A stretch of 64,000 nucleotides of DNA from Poa pratensis (Eukaryota; Streptophyta; Magnoliopsida; Poales; Poaceae), in contig CAMZMU010000116.1 in the NCBI GenBank assembly GCA_947311845.1, forward strand, positions 2,849,492 to 2,913,491, written 5' to 3'. Both the position numbers and the translations under genes were made by a program. This document shows positions 21,301 through 30,979 of this stretch, one piece after another (position 1 is the stretch's first letter; each line of letters opens with the position of its first letter). The notes beneath the pieces are model-generated. The model had not been told where the DNA came from. It ran no database searches and saw only the letters and a program-made list of their open reading frames with translations.

Positions 21301-21790
21301 GATACAACGGAGTGATCCCGTCTATCCCCATTTGCGCTAGCTTGGCTTTCTCTCTGTCGTTGCTCGTCTGACTGAGAAGCAGTTCTTGAAAATGAGCATC
21401 CTGCAAGCCCAAACTTAGCGGGGTCTGCTCGTCTCCTTCGTCATGATGATCATGTCCGCCGGCATCTCCTTCGTCATCATGATGATCTTGTCCGTCACCG
21501 GCATCTCCTTCGTCATCATCTTGTCCGCCGCGGGCATCTCCTTCGTCATGATCATCTTGTCCGCCGCGGGCATCTCCTTCGTCATGACGATGATCTTGTT
21601 TGGCTTGTTCCGGCATGAAACCGTGCCTGAGCAGGTGCTCCTCCAATAATCCAGAATCAGGGTGTATCCACCTCTCATGTTTGCATTTTCGACACGGACA
21701 TCTTATCTGCCTCCCGTTGGACCGAATCATGTCCGCCTTCGCTTGGTCCTTGTATGTTCTGATTTGACTGGAGCTCATCATTATGACCAT
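18347..21790 (-). CDS. CACTA C transposase (TNP2 type), intact 1147-residue reading frame
   Basis: This is the DNA transposase that cuts and pastes CACTA elements. One uninterrupted exon is seen. Residues about 10-70 are a transposase-associated Zn-binding domain (CPCRKCKHERW, then EEHLLRHGF). Residues about 65-125 are a His/Asp/Gly-rich repeat. The Transposase_21 core follows (NLPPWLCTKSKY near 367, GPKQPG near 387, DVMHITKNVTEAVLG near 565). A DUF4218-like region has MKSHDCHVLMTQ near 685 and MMPFERQNGVIKGFVRNRA near 780. A DUF4216-like region starts near 970 (YQNSGVTML). The C-terminus is basic (TAKKGKNKC). The usual N-terminal WMY... segment is absent, so a short upstream exon may exist. 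With exact target duplications and terminal repeats, this copy could still be active. Confidence 0.93.
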   Translation of the reverse strand: MVIMMSSSQIRTYKDQAKADMIRSNGRQIRCPCRKCKHERWIHPDSGLLEEHLLRHGFMPEQAKQDHRHDEGDARGGQDDHDEGDARGGQDDDEGDAGDGQDHHDDEGDAGGHDHHDEGDEQTPLSLGLQDAHFQELLLSQTSNDREKAKLAQMGIDGITPLYPGCRPQDTRLQVTLNAMEMKSGNSWTDKSFNQNLKFWHDILPEGNTLPTTIEEAKKVLCPLDLPHERYHACINDCVIYRGDYEDLTKCPVCGHGRYKSGKKKNPRKVVWYFPITPRLQRWFVDPKEAKLMQWHAEREKPAEDPEKGTILTHPADAINWQALDIAFEDFGRDARNVRLGMCTDGMNPFFNGTHSTWPVFVWPYNLPPWLCTKSKYIHMSMLIQGPKQPGVDIHLYFELLKEELETLWKTPVRTWDAYTKEYFNMSAALLTTVQDYPGMSSVSAQVGHGFCGCIRCMDETPHIQLPRIQGSSKTVYPGARRWLRMDHPWRKRGDLFDGQEERETKPIPRTGIEIDELLTNWEECPAPGKKRPRVKPLLGVWKARCAFHDLEYWKVLHTPHSLDVMHITKNVTEAVLGTLSNMPEKTKDGKKARYDLKWLGIKKDIHGPDSDDDDNDDQTEGTQGRRKRRKKSAVVLPPTCFTMSPEELKQFYKCLLGVKFPYGYAGKTSRYLDETKKRFSGMKSHDCHVLMTQIIPVAIRGIMDEHVRDTLSALCNFFDVINRKSIGVRQLQKIQDEIVGILCELEIYFPPAFFDICVHLLLHVVDDILKLGPTFLHYMMPFERQNGVIKGFVRNRARPDASMAKGFLTKECITFCQSYLSTENEDVGLATRPHVGRLAGFGHREGYRSLPVLIDGRHVDFDRAHRVALQHLELIEPWVEEHRSIIEKNYIDLGRPRKNGDVTREHNSSFTRWFREKQLSESRVRKPSTEDEKLIFSISQGPAQNVKTYQTYDINGYRFCTEEKDRSSEYQNSGVTMLSYADDEATVKQRYFGRIEEIWELNYCGESVPMFRVRWAKNVEKEGRYFTTMVIPEANSKKASAKNEPWVLASQVDQCFFITDPSKPNRVVVRRGKRSIIGMEGDANEEDLDGDPKIEEEFDNYFDMPTTNSKEKRKTSLPTKGCPFTRRSLKVTGLSYSTAKKGKNKC

Positions 21791-21879
21791 GGTTGACTAC
21801 GCGCTATACATAGAGAAGAAACGAGAGTACATAACTTAATTAGAGCCGCAACATGCATGCACACACAAACACACACAAC

Positions 21880-22110
21880 ACATCTCAGTCCGGCATCTCA
21901 ACGACACGATGGTCGGAAGCACAAGCACAATTAATACCCCACATGTCCTATTTTTACAAAGTCATGCCAAATTTCACGAAAAAATCCGGCATGACCTTTG
22001 CTAAAAAAGGGACATATGGAGTACCCGAAGTTGCCGGAACGGAAGTTAATCGACGTTCCGGCAATCTCAAGGGTCTCTCAAGGTACCTCCAAACATTTCC
22101 AACAAGATGG
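21880..22110. repeat. Hairpin leader repeat upstream of the CACTA C transposase
   Basis: This is the third copy of the unit found at 16606-17110, preceded by the shared phrase ATCTCAACGACACGATGGTC. It lies 90-320 bp upstream of the transposase ATG. Both inverted repeats are kept, with small losses in one arm. A shared leader suggests common post-transcriptional or promoter control of the two element genes. Confidence 0.85.
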
Positions 22111-22349
22111 TCAAAGCACAATAACCTTTCTCACCTTGTAGATTTGATCCAAAATAGAAGATGGGAGAAAGGAGACTATGTATGGAGGAGTCTATCAACC
22201 AAAATAAGTTTAACTAAAAAAAAGGAGAAATATATGGTCAAAAATGGATGGGAAGGAGGAGCACCACGAGTTGGGAGGAGAGGAGGAAGAAGAGGAAATG
22301 AGAAATGGGTAGGGGAAAGTGGGTGGAGATGGCCTTATAAAATATCTGG

Positions 22350-22773
22350 TACAGTTATTCTGTGGCGCACCTGACCCAGTGCGCCACAGAATAAGCTTAT
22401 TCTGTGGCGCACAGTTAGGGGTGCGCCACAGAATAGTTCCCCCCAATTATTTGTGGGGCCAGAGCACCTTATTCTGTGGCGCACCTGCATGGATGCGCCA
22501 CAGAATAAACCTATTCTGTGGCGCACCTGACCAGTGCGCCACAGAATAAGGTCAAAAGTGGCAGACCCGTGCGTTGGTGTGGGGCCCGCGCTTATTCTGT
22601 GGCGCACCTCATAGCCGTGCGCCACAGAATAAGCTTCTGTGGCGCACAGCCATGGTGCGCCACAGAATAGCCTTATTCTGTGGCTGGTGCGCCACAGAAG
22701 CTTATTCTGTGGCGCACGGCTATGAGGTGCGCCACAGAATAAGCTTCCATAGAATTGGGTTTTCCTACTAGTG
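22350..22773. repeat. Right terminal and subterminal repeats of CACTA C
   Basis: About fifteen copies of TTCTGTGGCGCAC or its complement are paired head to head with 5-15-base spacers such as CTGACCCAG or AGTTAGGGG. The array ends in the TIR TTTTCCTACTAGTG. The stretch 22110-22350 upstream shows no gene. Confidence 0.95.
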
Positions 22774-24330
22774 TACTCTAAAACTACGTTGTCGCACTCT
22801 TCGGCTATGATACCGGCGCAGATTCTGCTGATAGATGGCGGATCGTGCAATGGCAACGTCACGTTCTTCGTCAAGTAGATCAAGGCCGTCCTGTCTTGCA
22901 TCTTCTGCGTCCTCTTCGACGTAGGCTTGAATTCTGGGGGAGTCAAACATCATGTCGGATGGCAGTACTGCTTCAGCGCCATAGACTAAGAAGAAAGGAG
23001 TAAACTTGGTTGATCTGTTTGGTGTTGTACGCAAACTCCAAAGGACAGATTGCAACTCTTCAACCCAAGCCCCAGCTGCCCTGTGCAAAGGTACTTCGAG
23101 ACGTGGCTTGATTCCCTGAAGAACCAAACCATTGGTACGTTCTACTTGACCATTTGCCTGGGGATGTGCTACGGAAGCCAAATCCAGCCGGATACCATGT
23201 TGGTTGCAGTATTCCTCAACTTCGCCTTGCGATAAGTTCGTGCCATTATCGGTGATAATGCTATGTGGCACCCCGAACCGAGAGATTATGCCCCACAGAA
23301 AGTTGGCGGCTGTGGCGCCATCAAGCTTTTTTATAGGTTTAGCTTCAACCCATTTGGTGAATTTGTCTACCGCAACTAACAAGTGCGTGTGGCCCCCAGG
23401 TGCCGTCTTAAATGGACCAACCATGTCCAAGCCCCAGACCGCGAAAGGCCAAGTGATGGGTATTGTTTTCAGCTCTTGAGCCGGCATGTGAGGTTGCCGG
23501 GCGTATAGTTGGCAGCCTTTGCATCGTTTGACGATATCTTCCGCGTCCTCCTTGGCTGTCAACCAATAAAAACCTTGCCGGAAAGCTTTTGATACAATAG
23601 AGCGTGACGAAGCATGATGTCCGCAAACTCCAGCATGTATCTCATCCTCTGGTGAATGCAACGTTGGTAGACTCCAGTAGTACTACGCTTGTACAATTCA
23701 CCTTTAATTATTGTGAATGCCTTGGCTCTTCTAACTATTTGCCGTCGCAACACCTCATCTTCCGGCAACTCTTGGTTGACCAGGAAATTCAAGTATGGGG
23801 TTGTCCAGTCCGGCTTTACCAAGTAGACGGCATAGCTGGCCTCTTCCACTGGTTCTGCCGCCTCTGGATCAAGAAGGTCAGCTCCTTTTATTGACGGTTT
23901 GTGGAGATGCTCCAGGAAAACATCCTTAGGTACCTTTTTGCGCTCAGATCCCAGTCTGGCAAGTGTATCTGCCGCCTCATTTTCGGCCTGGGATGTGGCG
24001 GACCTCATATCCTAGGAAGCACTTGGCAAATTCGTCAACAGCAGCGCGATAAGCCGCCATTGTTGCACTTTTGGCATCCCATGTACCACGTATCTGTTGC
24101 GCAACCAGGTCTGAATCACCATAGCAGAGAACACGCTGGACACCAAGTTCCTTGGCAATATGTAAACCATGTAGAAGTGCTTCATATTCGGCAACATTGT
24201 TGGTTGCTTTGAAATGAATTTGTAGCACGTAGCTGAGTTTATCCCCTTGAGGATTTCTCAACACAACCCAGCCCCCGAGCCCTGAAGCATCTTTGATCCA
24301 TCAAAATGCATGATCCAGTACTCTGTTTCA
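22774..24330 (-). pseudogene. Gypsy 1 archaeal-type RNase H and integrase, disrupted
   Basis: From high to low coordinates: a second RNase H (LQIHFKATNNVAEYEALLHG, YGDSDLVAQQ, HIP) typical of Tat-lineage elements, a linker with RRAKAFTIIKGELYKRS, then the integrase. The integrase has the HHCC zinc region (HAGVCGHHASS, CKGCQLYARQ) and the catalytic DDE residues in GLDMVGPF, ITDNGTN and NGQVERTN. The frame breaks at about 24000 and 23650. The reading frame then runs into CACTA C after RQRSF, and the remaining end is at 13938-14202. Confidence 0.9.
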
Positions 24331-26420
24331 GGGAGAGGTATTTCATCCATGGCTTCTGTCCAATCTGCGACAAAATCTGCTAAGGCTTGAGACTTAATAG
24401 CATTTCTGGGTTTATATGTAATGTCAAAGGCGCAAGTTCAATGCCCCATTTGGCAACTCTGCCGGTAGCCTCAGCATTGTTTATTATATCCCCAGAGGTG
24501 CTTTGCTCACCACAGTTATTGAATGTTCCTGGAAGTAATGTCTCAACTTCCTGGCGGCGTAAAAACACCATAAGCCAGCTTCTGGTAATGCGGATAACGC
24601 TGCTTTGAGGCGGAGAAAACTTCACTGATGAATAGACAGGGCGTTGTTCACTTGCCTCTGCTTCTCCCGCCTTGCGTTCCACAACCATAACTGCGCTGAT
24701 AACCAAGTTGGTTGCAGCGATATATAGCAGCATTGGCTCCTCTGGATGAGGTGCTGCCAAAATTGGGGCAGTCGTTAATGCTACCTTTAGCTGTTGCAAG
24801 GCGGCATCTGCTTCGTCTGTCCACTCAAAGTTGTCGGATTTCCTCAAAAGCCGGTAAAGAGGCATAGCCTTTTCACCAAGACGGCTAATGAAACGACTGA
24901 CGGCAGCCGCGGAGCCGGCAAGGCGCTGCACGTCCTTCAGGCAAGTTGGCCTGGATATGTTGAGAATTGCCTTTATTTTCGCCGGGTTGACCTCAATCCC
25001 TCGTTCGGAAACGATAAAGCCAAGCAACTTGCCGGCAGGGACTCCAAACACACATTTGTTTGGATTGAGTTTCATCCTATATACCCGGAGATTATCGAAG
25101 GTTTCTCGAAGATCGTCAAGCAAATCCGCCTTTTTCCGAGACATGACGGCAATGTCGTCTATGTAGACGTGAACATTGCGGCCAATTTGTTCGTTAAGGC
25201 ATCTTTGCATGCAACGCTGATACGTAGCGCCGGCATTTTTTAAGCCGAAGGGCATCGTAATGTAGCAGAACGTTCCATAGGGCGTGGTGAACGCTGTTTT
25301 TAGTTGGTCTGATTCCCGCATTTTAATTTGGTGGTACCCGGAGTACGCATCCAAAAAGCACAGCAGCTCGGAGCCGGCTGTGGAGTCTATGACCTGATCT
25401 ATACGTGGTAAAGCAAAGTGGTCCTTAGGACAGCACCTGTTCAAACCGGTATAATCGATACACATCCTCAGCTCTTTATTAGGTTTGGGAACAAGTACAG
25501 GATTTGCCAACCAATCAGTATGCACTACCTCCCTAATGAACTTTGCCTCCTGCAACTTGATGATCTCCTTCCCGATAGCTTGTCTCTTCTTCTCCCCAAA
25601 GCGTCTGATTCCTTGCTTGACAGGTTTGGCACCTTTATAGACATTAAGAGAGTGCTCGGCAAGTTCCCTGGGAACACCCGGCATGTCAGCAGATGACCAT
25701 GCAAAGATGTCCCCGTTCTCACGGAGGAACTCGACGAGCGCGCTTTCCTATTTGTCATCTAAGCCGGATCCGATGGTGACTTGCTTGGAGCTATCACCTT
25801 TGACCAGATCCACCTTCTTTGTGTCATCAGAGGCCTTGAAGGACTGCTTCGGGTCGGCAGTTTGCACTTTTTCCGGCAACTTTGACGTATCAGTTTCCTT
25901 TCTCAGCATGGCGAGCTCCTCTGCATGGAGGACAGCTTCGGCGAAGGCGGCATTGCCACGTTCGCACTCCTTTGCCTTTTTGAAGTTGCCGTTGACGGTA
26001 ATAGTACCGTTGGGTCCAGGCATCTTCAACTTGCTGTAGATGTAACATGGCCTCGCCATGAACTTGGCGAAAGCAGGCCGCCAAAGATGGCATGGTAGGC
26101 ACTCTTGAAGGGGACTACCTCGAACCGAACATACTCTGTGCGATAATTTGCTTCGGTTCCAAAGGTAACCTCAAGTTTGATGCTTCCCTTAGACTTGGCT
26201 TGCCTTCCCGGCACAATACCGTGAAAAGTGACCTTGCTGTAGTCAAGTTGACTTTCCGTCAAGTTCATGCGCTTCAAGGTGTCTTCATAAAGGATGTTGA
26301 GGCTACTGCCTCCGTCCATCAACACCTTGGTCAATTTGAAGTTGGCGACAATTGGGTCGACAACGAGAGCGTACTTGCCGGGATGCGGCACACGGTCAGG
26401 GTGATCGTCCCTGTTCCATG
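24331..26420 (-). pseudogene. Gypsy 1 protease, reverse transcriptase and RNase H, frameshifted
   Basis: The protease region (26391-26026) shows KVLMDGGSSLNILYEDTL, with Asp in place as the retropepsin active residue. RT (25684 downward) shows EFIREV-like KFIREVVHTDWLANPVLVPK, DAYSGYHQIKM, MPFGLKNAGATYQR and the catalytic YIDD in VHVYIDDIAVM. RNase H follows. Single-base shifts occur near 26050, near 25750 and twice near 24500-24620, where the frame leaves and later returns before NNAEATGRVAKW. Confidence 0.9.
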
Positions 26421-29255
26421 TAATCGGAGCTTCAGACCAATTCAGATACTGGGGAACGTCGGTACCGTGGCATTGAGCTCACGTAGTTCCGCCTTCTCTT
26501 CCTTCGCAGAGGGAGTTCCTAGGAAACACACGAGTTGCTCGTGTACCTTGGGAAACTTTTTATCCTTGCGAGGTGGTTTGGGGTCCTCATCCTCTGACAT
26601 GGAAACAGCCTCATCGTCATCTTCCTTCTTTGCTTTTTCCGCCTTTTTAGCCTTCTTAGGCTTCCAGCCGACATCAGGGTCCTTCTTGAAGTCATCAATA
26701 AAGCGGCACTCACCCAGTGTGTGGTTAACCTTGCCAAGATGCGCGTGGATCGGGCAAGGCAGCAATTTTGCCTCTCGTAAGACATGCGGGTCTTGCTAGG
26801 ACCTGGCTCCTTGCCCTTGTTTTGTTTTTCCACTTGCGCTTGCCGCCACGGCCTTCAAAGGCTGTAGCGACCTCATTGGATGGTCTAGCTTTGTCTTCCT
26901 GGGCGGCCTTCCGCTTGTAATTAGCACGCTTGTTTGGTGCCAAATCAGGGGCACCTTCACCATCACGTGCATCATCATCCGCCTGTGCATACATGGCGGC
27001 CACCTCAAGCATGACTCCAAGATCCTTGACTTGCATGCGGACAAGTTTATGTCGAGACTAGAGCCTTTCAACAAGCATGTGGTGAAGGCATGGATTGCCT
27101 GGTTGTCGTCACGTTTTCGCAACTTGCCTTTGTCTGAATCCATCTTGCCAGGAAGGCGGACGCTGTTTCATCTGGCCTTTGCACACAGTGCGTGAGATCT
27201 GTATACGTCTTGGGCGCTTGTACGTGCCCTGGAAGTGTTGGGTGAAAACCCGCTCCATATCCAGCCAACTGTGTACAGATTTTTCCGGCAAGTTTTTCAA
27301 TCCAGCTTCTGGCTGTTCCCTCCAGCATGAGGGGCAGGAAGCGTGCGGCAACAGGCCATTGCCCCCAGCAATTTCGACAGCCAAAGCATAATCCGATAAC
27401 CACGAGTTGGGTTTGTCAGCTCCGTTGTACCTCTGGCAACTTTTTGACACTGATGTCATGTCACGAGGTATGCGGATATTGCGGATGGCGTTGCCGAAGC
27501 ACGCGGGGCCGAGGTATGAGTCCTCCTTTCCAGCCTGAATGTCATTTAAGCGATGACGTGCGTCTTCTGGAGCGAGCTCTTTATTGGTTCTATCACCACG
27601 AGGTTCGTCCTGCGCGGCCCGGCTATGCCGAGGCTCATTGTTGTGTCCCTGACTCCCGCCTTCCCTCCTAGGCGGAGGCGGTGGGGATCTGGTGCGGTCT
27701 CTGCTCTGCCTTGGCGGAGGGAGATCGTCACGGTTACCGCCACCCTTGGCGGCTGCTGGTTGTCTCTGCTCCCGCCTTCCCTTCTAGGCGGTGGAGGTGG
27801 TGGGTTTGTTTGCCTATTACCATTGTGGGAGGCCTCATCGCCATGTCTCCTGGGAGGCGGCGATTTGCGAGGCTCCTTATCCTTGTCTTTATCCTTGCCT
27901 TTCCCCTTGCCATGGCTACTGGAGCCGGATGGGTCGTTGGGGTTGCCGCCAGCAGCAGCCATGCAGGCGTTGGACTTTGACTGCAGCCGACCACCTCGTG
28001 CGTCCGCCTGACTGGCGTGAGAATCAGCACGTGCCTGCTGCTCCAAAGCCTTGTAGGCTAGAGTAGAGGCGTAGTAGATCTTCTCGTCCTTGTCATAATC
28101 GTCGTTGTTGAGGATGTCCAAGGCGGCCGCAGTGTTTAGGACGGGTGTGCTTAGCACAATATCCCCGTTTTTATCTTTACGCTGCGGAGCCGATGCCCAG
28201 TTGAAACCAAGTCTCTGAGCAGGGGACTTAAACTCCTTGGGAGGCGGATCCTTGTTCTGCAGTGTGCTCTTCCTTGGCGGTTTTGCCACCGGAGTGGTGG
28301 TGAAGAGGTTTCTTTTGGCGGTAAGCTGAGCTTGCTCTGCCTTTGCTTCCTTCAGCAAATTCATGACCTCCTTGTGTTGCTCCTGAAGGCTCCTGGTTTG
28401 GTTTACTAGAACCGAACGGAGTTTCTCCAGGTCCGCCAGCGAGGTTTGCTCGTTAACTGGCGTGTTCAGTACGTCCGCCAAAGTTGCTTTCTCTGCATCA
28501 CCCAGGGCGTCCTTGCTGCATCCGCCTTTCTCCAGATGTGTCCTCTTCATGGGAGCCGGCGGGGGCTCCTCGTCCGGCAAGGCGGCAGTTGGAGTGCCGT
28601 CAACAACGGGCTCTGTTGCTTTTGCCGGATTTATTTTGGTAGCACCAGCCATGAAAGCCTGCTGCATAGTTGAGCTTGCCACCTCAGATGGCTGCGATTC
28701 TGGTGCGTGGAAGCACTCCTGAACCTTTTGCTCAAACATGCTAACAGATTCTCCATCGGAATCAGAGTCAACGTTGACTTGAACGGTGTCTCTGGATCCG
28801 GCATCTGACATCGCATCGTCCTGGAGTGCAGGAAGGATGGATTCAGGATCGTTGCTGTTCGGCTGGGAGTCGGATCCCATGCCGGCAACTCCACAGAAGT
28901 GGAGATCTGAATCCGCGGACTCCGCGGCGGAGGCAGATTCAGATCCGTCTTGCGAGTAGTCGGACTCCGGGTGGCGGGTGGGCCCGAAAACAGTGTGGTT
29001 CCTGGGGAACCCTAGCGCCTCCGGGGTGAAGCCGATGAAGATCTCAAATCCGCCAATGGGCACCAAGGTGTAGGCGATGAGGCCATCTTTTGCCGGCACC
29101 CAAGTTCCGTTGTTCTGCACGTAGCCGAGGGATCCGGCTCGCGCAGCGCAGCCTACGGCGAGAGTGTCGCCGAAGCCGCCAGTAGATCCCGCCTTGAACG
29201 TGACGCCTGACGCCTTAGGCCCCACGGTGGGCGCCAACTGTCGTTGTATCGGCAT
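26421..29255 (-). pseudogene. Gypsy 1 gag, start codon inside the LTR, frameshifted
   Basis: The first ATG (29255) lies 16 bp inside the 5' LTR and reads MPIQRQLAPTVG straight through the primer-binding site. The long first frame (to 27546) carries acidic and Pro/Arg-rich segments and a coiled coil (LEKLRSVLVNQTRSLQEQHK). The capsid-like part (MLEGTARSWIEKLAGK, ASAFLARW) lies at 27459-27068 in shifting frames. A Lys/Glu-rich end with CPIHAHLGKVNHTLGEC at 26765-26442 may stand for a nucleocapsid knuckle. At least four frame changes are needed to read it through. Confidence 0.85.
29221..29236 (-). other. Primer-binding site of Gypsy 1
   Basis: The minus strand reads TGGCGCCCACCGTGGG just inside the 5' LTR. 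TGGCGCC is complementary to the 3' end of plant tRNA-Asp, as in many grass Gypsy elements; the remainder is less well matched. Confidence 0.8.
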
Positions 29256-29757
29256 TGTTGATAGGAGACGGGGTCCTCTAGCCGAGGGTGAACGTAGGGC
29301 AAGAAGGTGGACGTCGTCAAGGACGGGATTGTACACGGCAGTTTACCCAGCTTCAGGCTCCACGACGGTGGCGGAGCCCTACGTGCTGCTATAACTCACT
29401 ATAAGGCGAATAGCCGTGTTACAGGTTACAATGAGTTGGTAGTATGATTGATCGTTGCCCTAAAGGCGTCCCTGGTCCGGCTTATATAGGCGGCCAGACG
29501 CAGGGGTACAAGGTTGTAACGTATCCGACAAGACTACAGAGTCCTAAACCTATCCGGCAAGTATGCCGCCTACCGCCTATGTCTTGATGGCTTCATGGGC
29601 TTCGGTCCTGGGGCTCCGTCCTGTCGGCATCCGCCTACCTTGACTTGCCGGCTATCTGGGCCGCCCGGCAGGCAAAGCCTTATCCACCACTGCGGGCCAC
29701 CCTGGGCTAGCCGGATTTGCCATGTTGGTGATACCCCTAGTTGGTATAACCCCAACA
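29239..29757 (-). repeat. 5' LTR of Gypsy 1
   Basis: This 519-bp repeat has TG/CA ends and is nearly identical to 9051-9570. The minus-strand TATA box TATATAAG is at 29488-29481. The gag ATG at 29255 is inside this LTR. Confidence 0.95.
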
Positions 29758-30855
29758 CATTGCTAAAAGAACTGGCCAAGTGCTATGTCTGCTGCTCATG
29801 CTGCCAAAAGGATTCATTCCATCTGTACTTAGTGCAAACCTTACATTTCTGGGGTCCCTGCCAAAGTCTGGGAACTCATAATCGATAAGCCTCCACTGTG
29901 GTCCATCAGCCGGGTGTCTGAGCAGTTCATCTTTTTTCCTTTTATCGGCATGCCAACGCACCAGCTCTGACTGCTTTGGGTCTGCATACATACGCTTCAA
30001 TCTGGGTATTATTGGCAAATACCACACAACCTTGTAAGGGACTCCCGTTGTGACCTCATCCTCACCCTTGTCTCTGTCTTTTGCTAGGTTGCGTTTGTAA
30101 CGAGGAAAGTTACATATGGGACAACGCCGCATATTTTCATTTTCCCCTCGGTAGAGAATACAATCATTCTTACAAGCGTGTATCTTCACGTACTCGGCTG
30201 GAATGGGGCAGATCACCCTCTTGGCATGGTAAGTGTTCGCTGGCAAGTCATTTCCAGGTGGAAGTAATAATGCGACAAGTTTTAACAGCTTTGTGAAGCT
30301 CACATCAGATGTACTACTCTCTGCCTTGTATTTCAACAATTCTAGTGTCGCATCCAACTTGCTGAGCTTGCATTCCGGATACAGAGGTTTCTTCGAGTCC
30401 GCCGACTGACAGAGGAAATTTTTTATCTCATCATTACCTTCCATATTATTCTCCAAATGATTGATCATCTGTTCTAGGTTTTTTTGTGGACCATCGGCTC
30501 TAGTTTCATCTGGATGCACATCATCATCAGCGTTGCCCAAACCATCTCTGGCATTGACTTCATGATTATCGTTGCTCAAATCATCACGGTTGTCGGCAAA
30601 GATTGCTGGTTGTTGTTCACCGTGTTTTGACCAACATGTGTACAATTCCATAAATCCCCTCAAAATAATGTGTTCTTCTATCGTTTGTCTTCTAGGCCAC
30701 AAGACTTCATTCTTACAGATAACACAAGGACAAAACATCTTCGGTTCATTACTTTCTAGCATGTGTTACGAAGCCCTGTCCAAGAATTCAACCACACCTT
30801 GTGAGAATTCAGGACTCGTGCGACCACCGTACATCCAAGCTCGATCAAGATCCAT
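29758..30855 (-). pseudogene. CACTA A transposase, N-terminal part, with a premature stop
   Basis: The start at 30855 reads MDLDRAWMYGGRTSPEF, the head of the plant transposase-associated domain. TAA at 30768-30766 then stops it after about 29 codons. The frame resumes as HMLESNEPKMFCPCVICKN and is open to 29763, passing CKNDCILYRGENENMRRCPIC and DGMNPFGSMSSRHSTWPV. It is cut by Gypsy 1 within the sequence leading to NLPPWL. The rest of the protein is at 6851-9050. Confidence 0.9.
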
Positions 30856-30979
30856 CTAGTAAAATGGCAAACTACATATGTAAGATTTATACTCCGCGCT
30901 CCTAAATCAAAATAATTTAAAAAAAATAAGTAGTAGGTTTTCGGGTTATACCACCGCCCCAGTAGCTGTGGAATCGGGC

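Larger units (their letters stand above)
14203..22773 (-). mobile_element. CACTA transposon, element C, innermost and youngest insertion
   Basis: The termini are CACTAGTACAGAAAA (14203) and, on the minus strand, CACTAGTAGGAAAA (22773). The 3-bp duplication TAC is exact (14200-14202 and 22774-22776). The element is 8571 bp and interrupts Gypsy 1's integrase. Subterminal arrays of TTCTGTGGCGCACC in both orientations occupy 14215-14455 and 22355-22745. Two genes lie on the minus strand: an intact transposase (21790-18347) and a damaged second gene (16504-14901). Confidence 0.97.
9051..29757 (-). mobile_element. Ty3/Gypsy LTR retrotransposon 1 (Tat-lineage type), nearly identical LTRs, hosting CACTA C
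   Basis: The element is flanked by the 5-bp duplication CATTG (9046-9050 and 29758-29762). LTRs at 9051-9570 and 29239-29757 differ, by eye, by two substitutions and one G indel. On the minus strand the order is 5' LTR, PBS, gag, protease, RT, RNase H, a second archaeal-type RNase H, integrase, antisense gene, PPT, 3' LTR. The second RNase H and the antisense gene after pol are marks of the Tat lineage (RIRE2, Grande, Retand). Without CACTA C the element is about 12.1 kb. gag-pol is frameshifted many times, so this copy cannot be autonomous. Confidence 0.95.

Noticed and set aside
22335..22946. Open frame of about 200 codons on the minus strand across the right end of CACTA C
   Set aside because: It is made of head-to-head terminal repeats (repeated WRT and VRHRI phrases) fused to integrase antisense context, a by-product of the repeats.
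9051..29757. Frameshifts as pure sequencing error
   Set aside because: The 3.4-kb transposase frame of CACTA C is clean and the LTR pair is almost identical, so a high error rate across the region is unlikely; single homopolymer errors remain possible.
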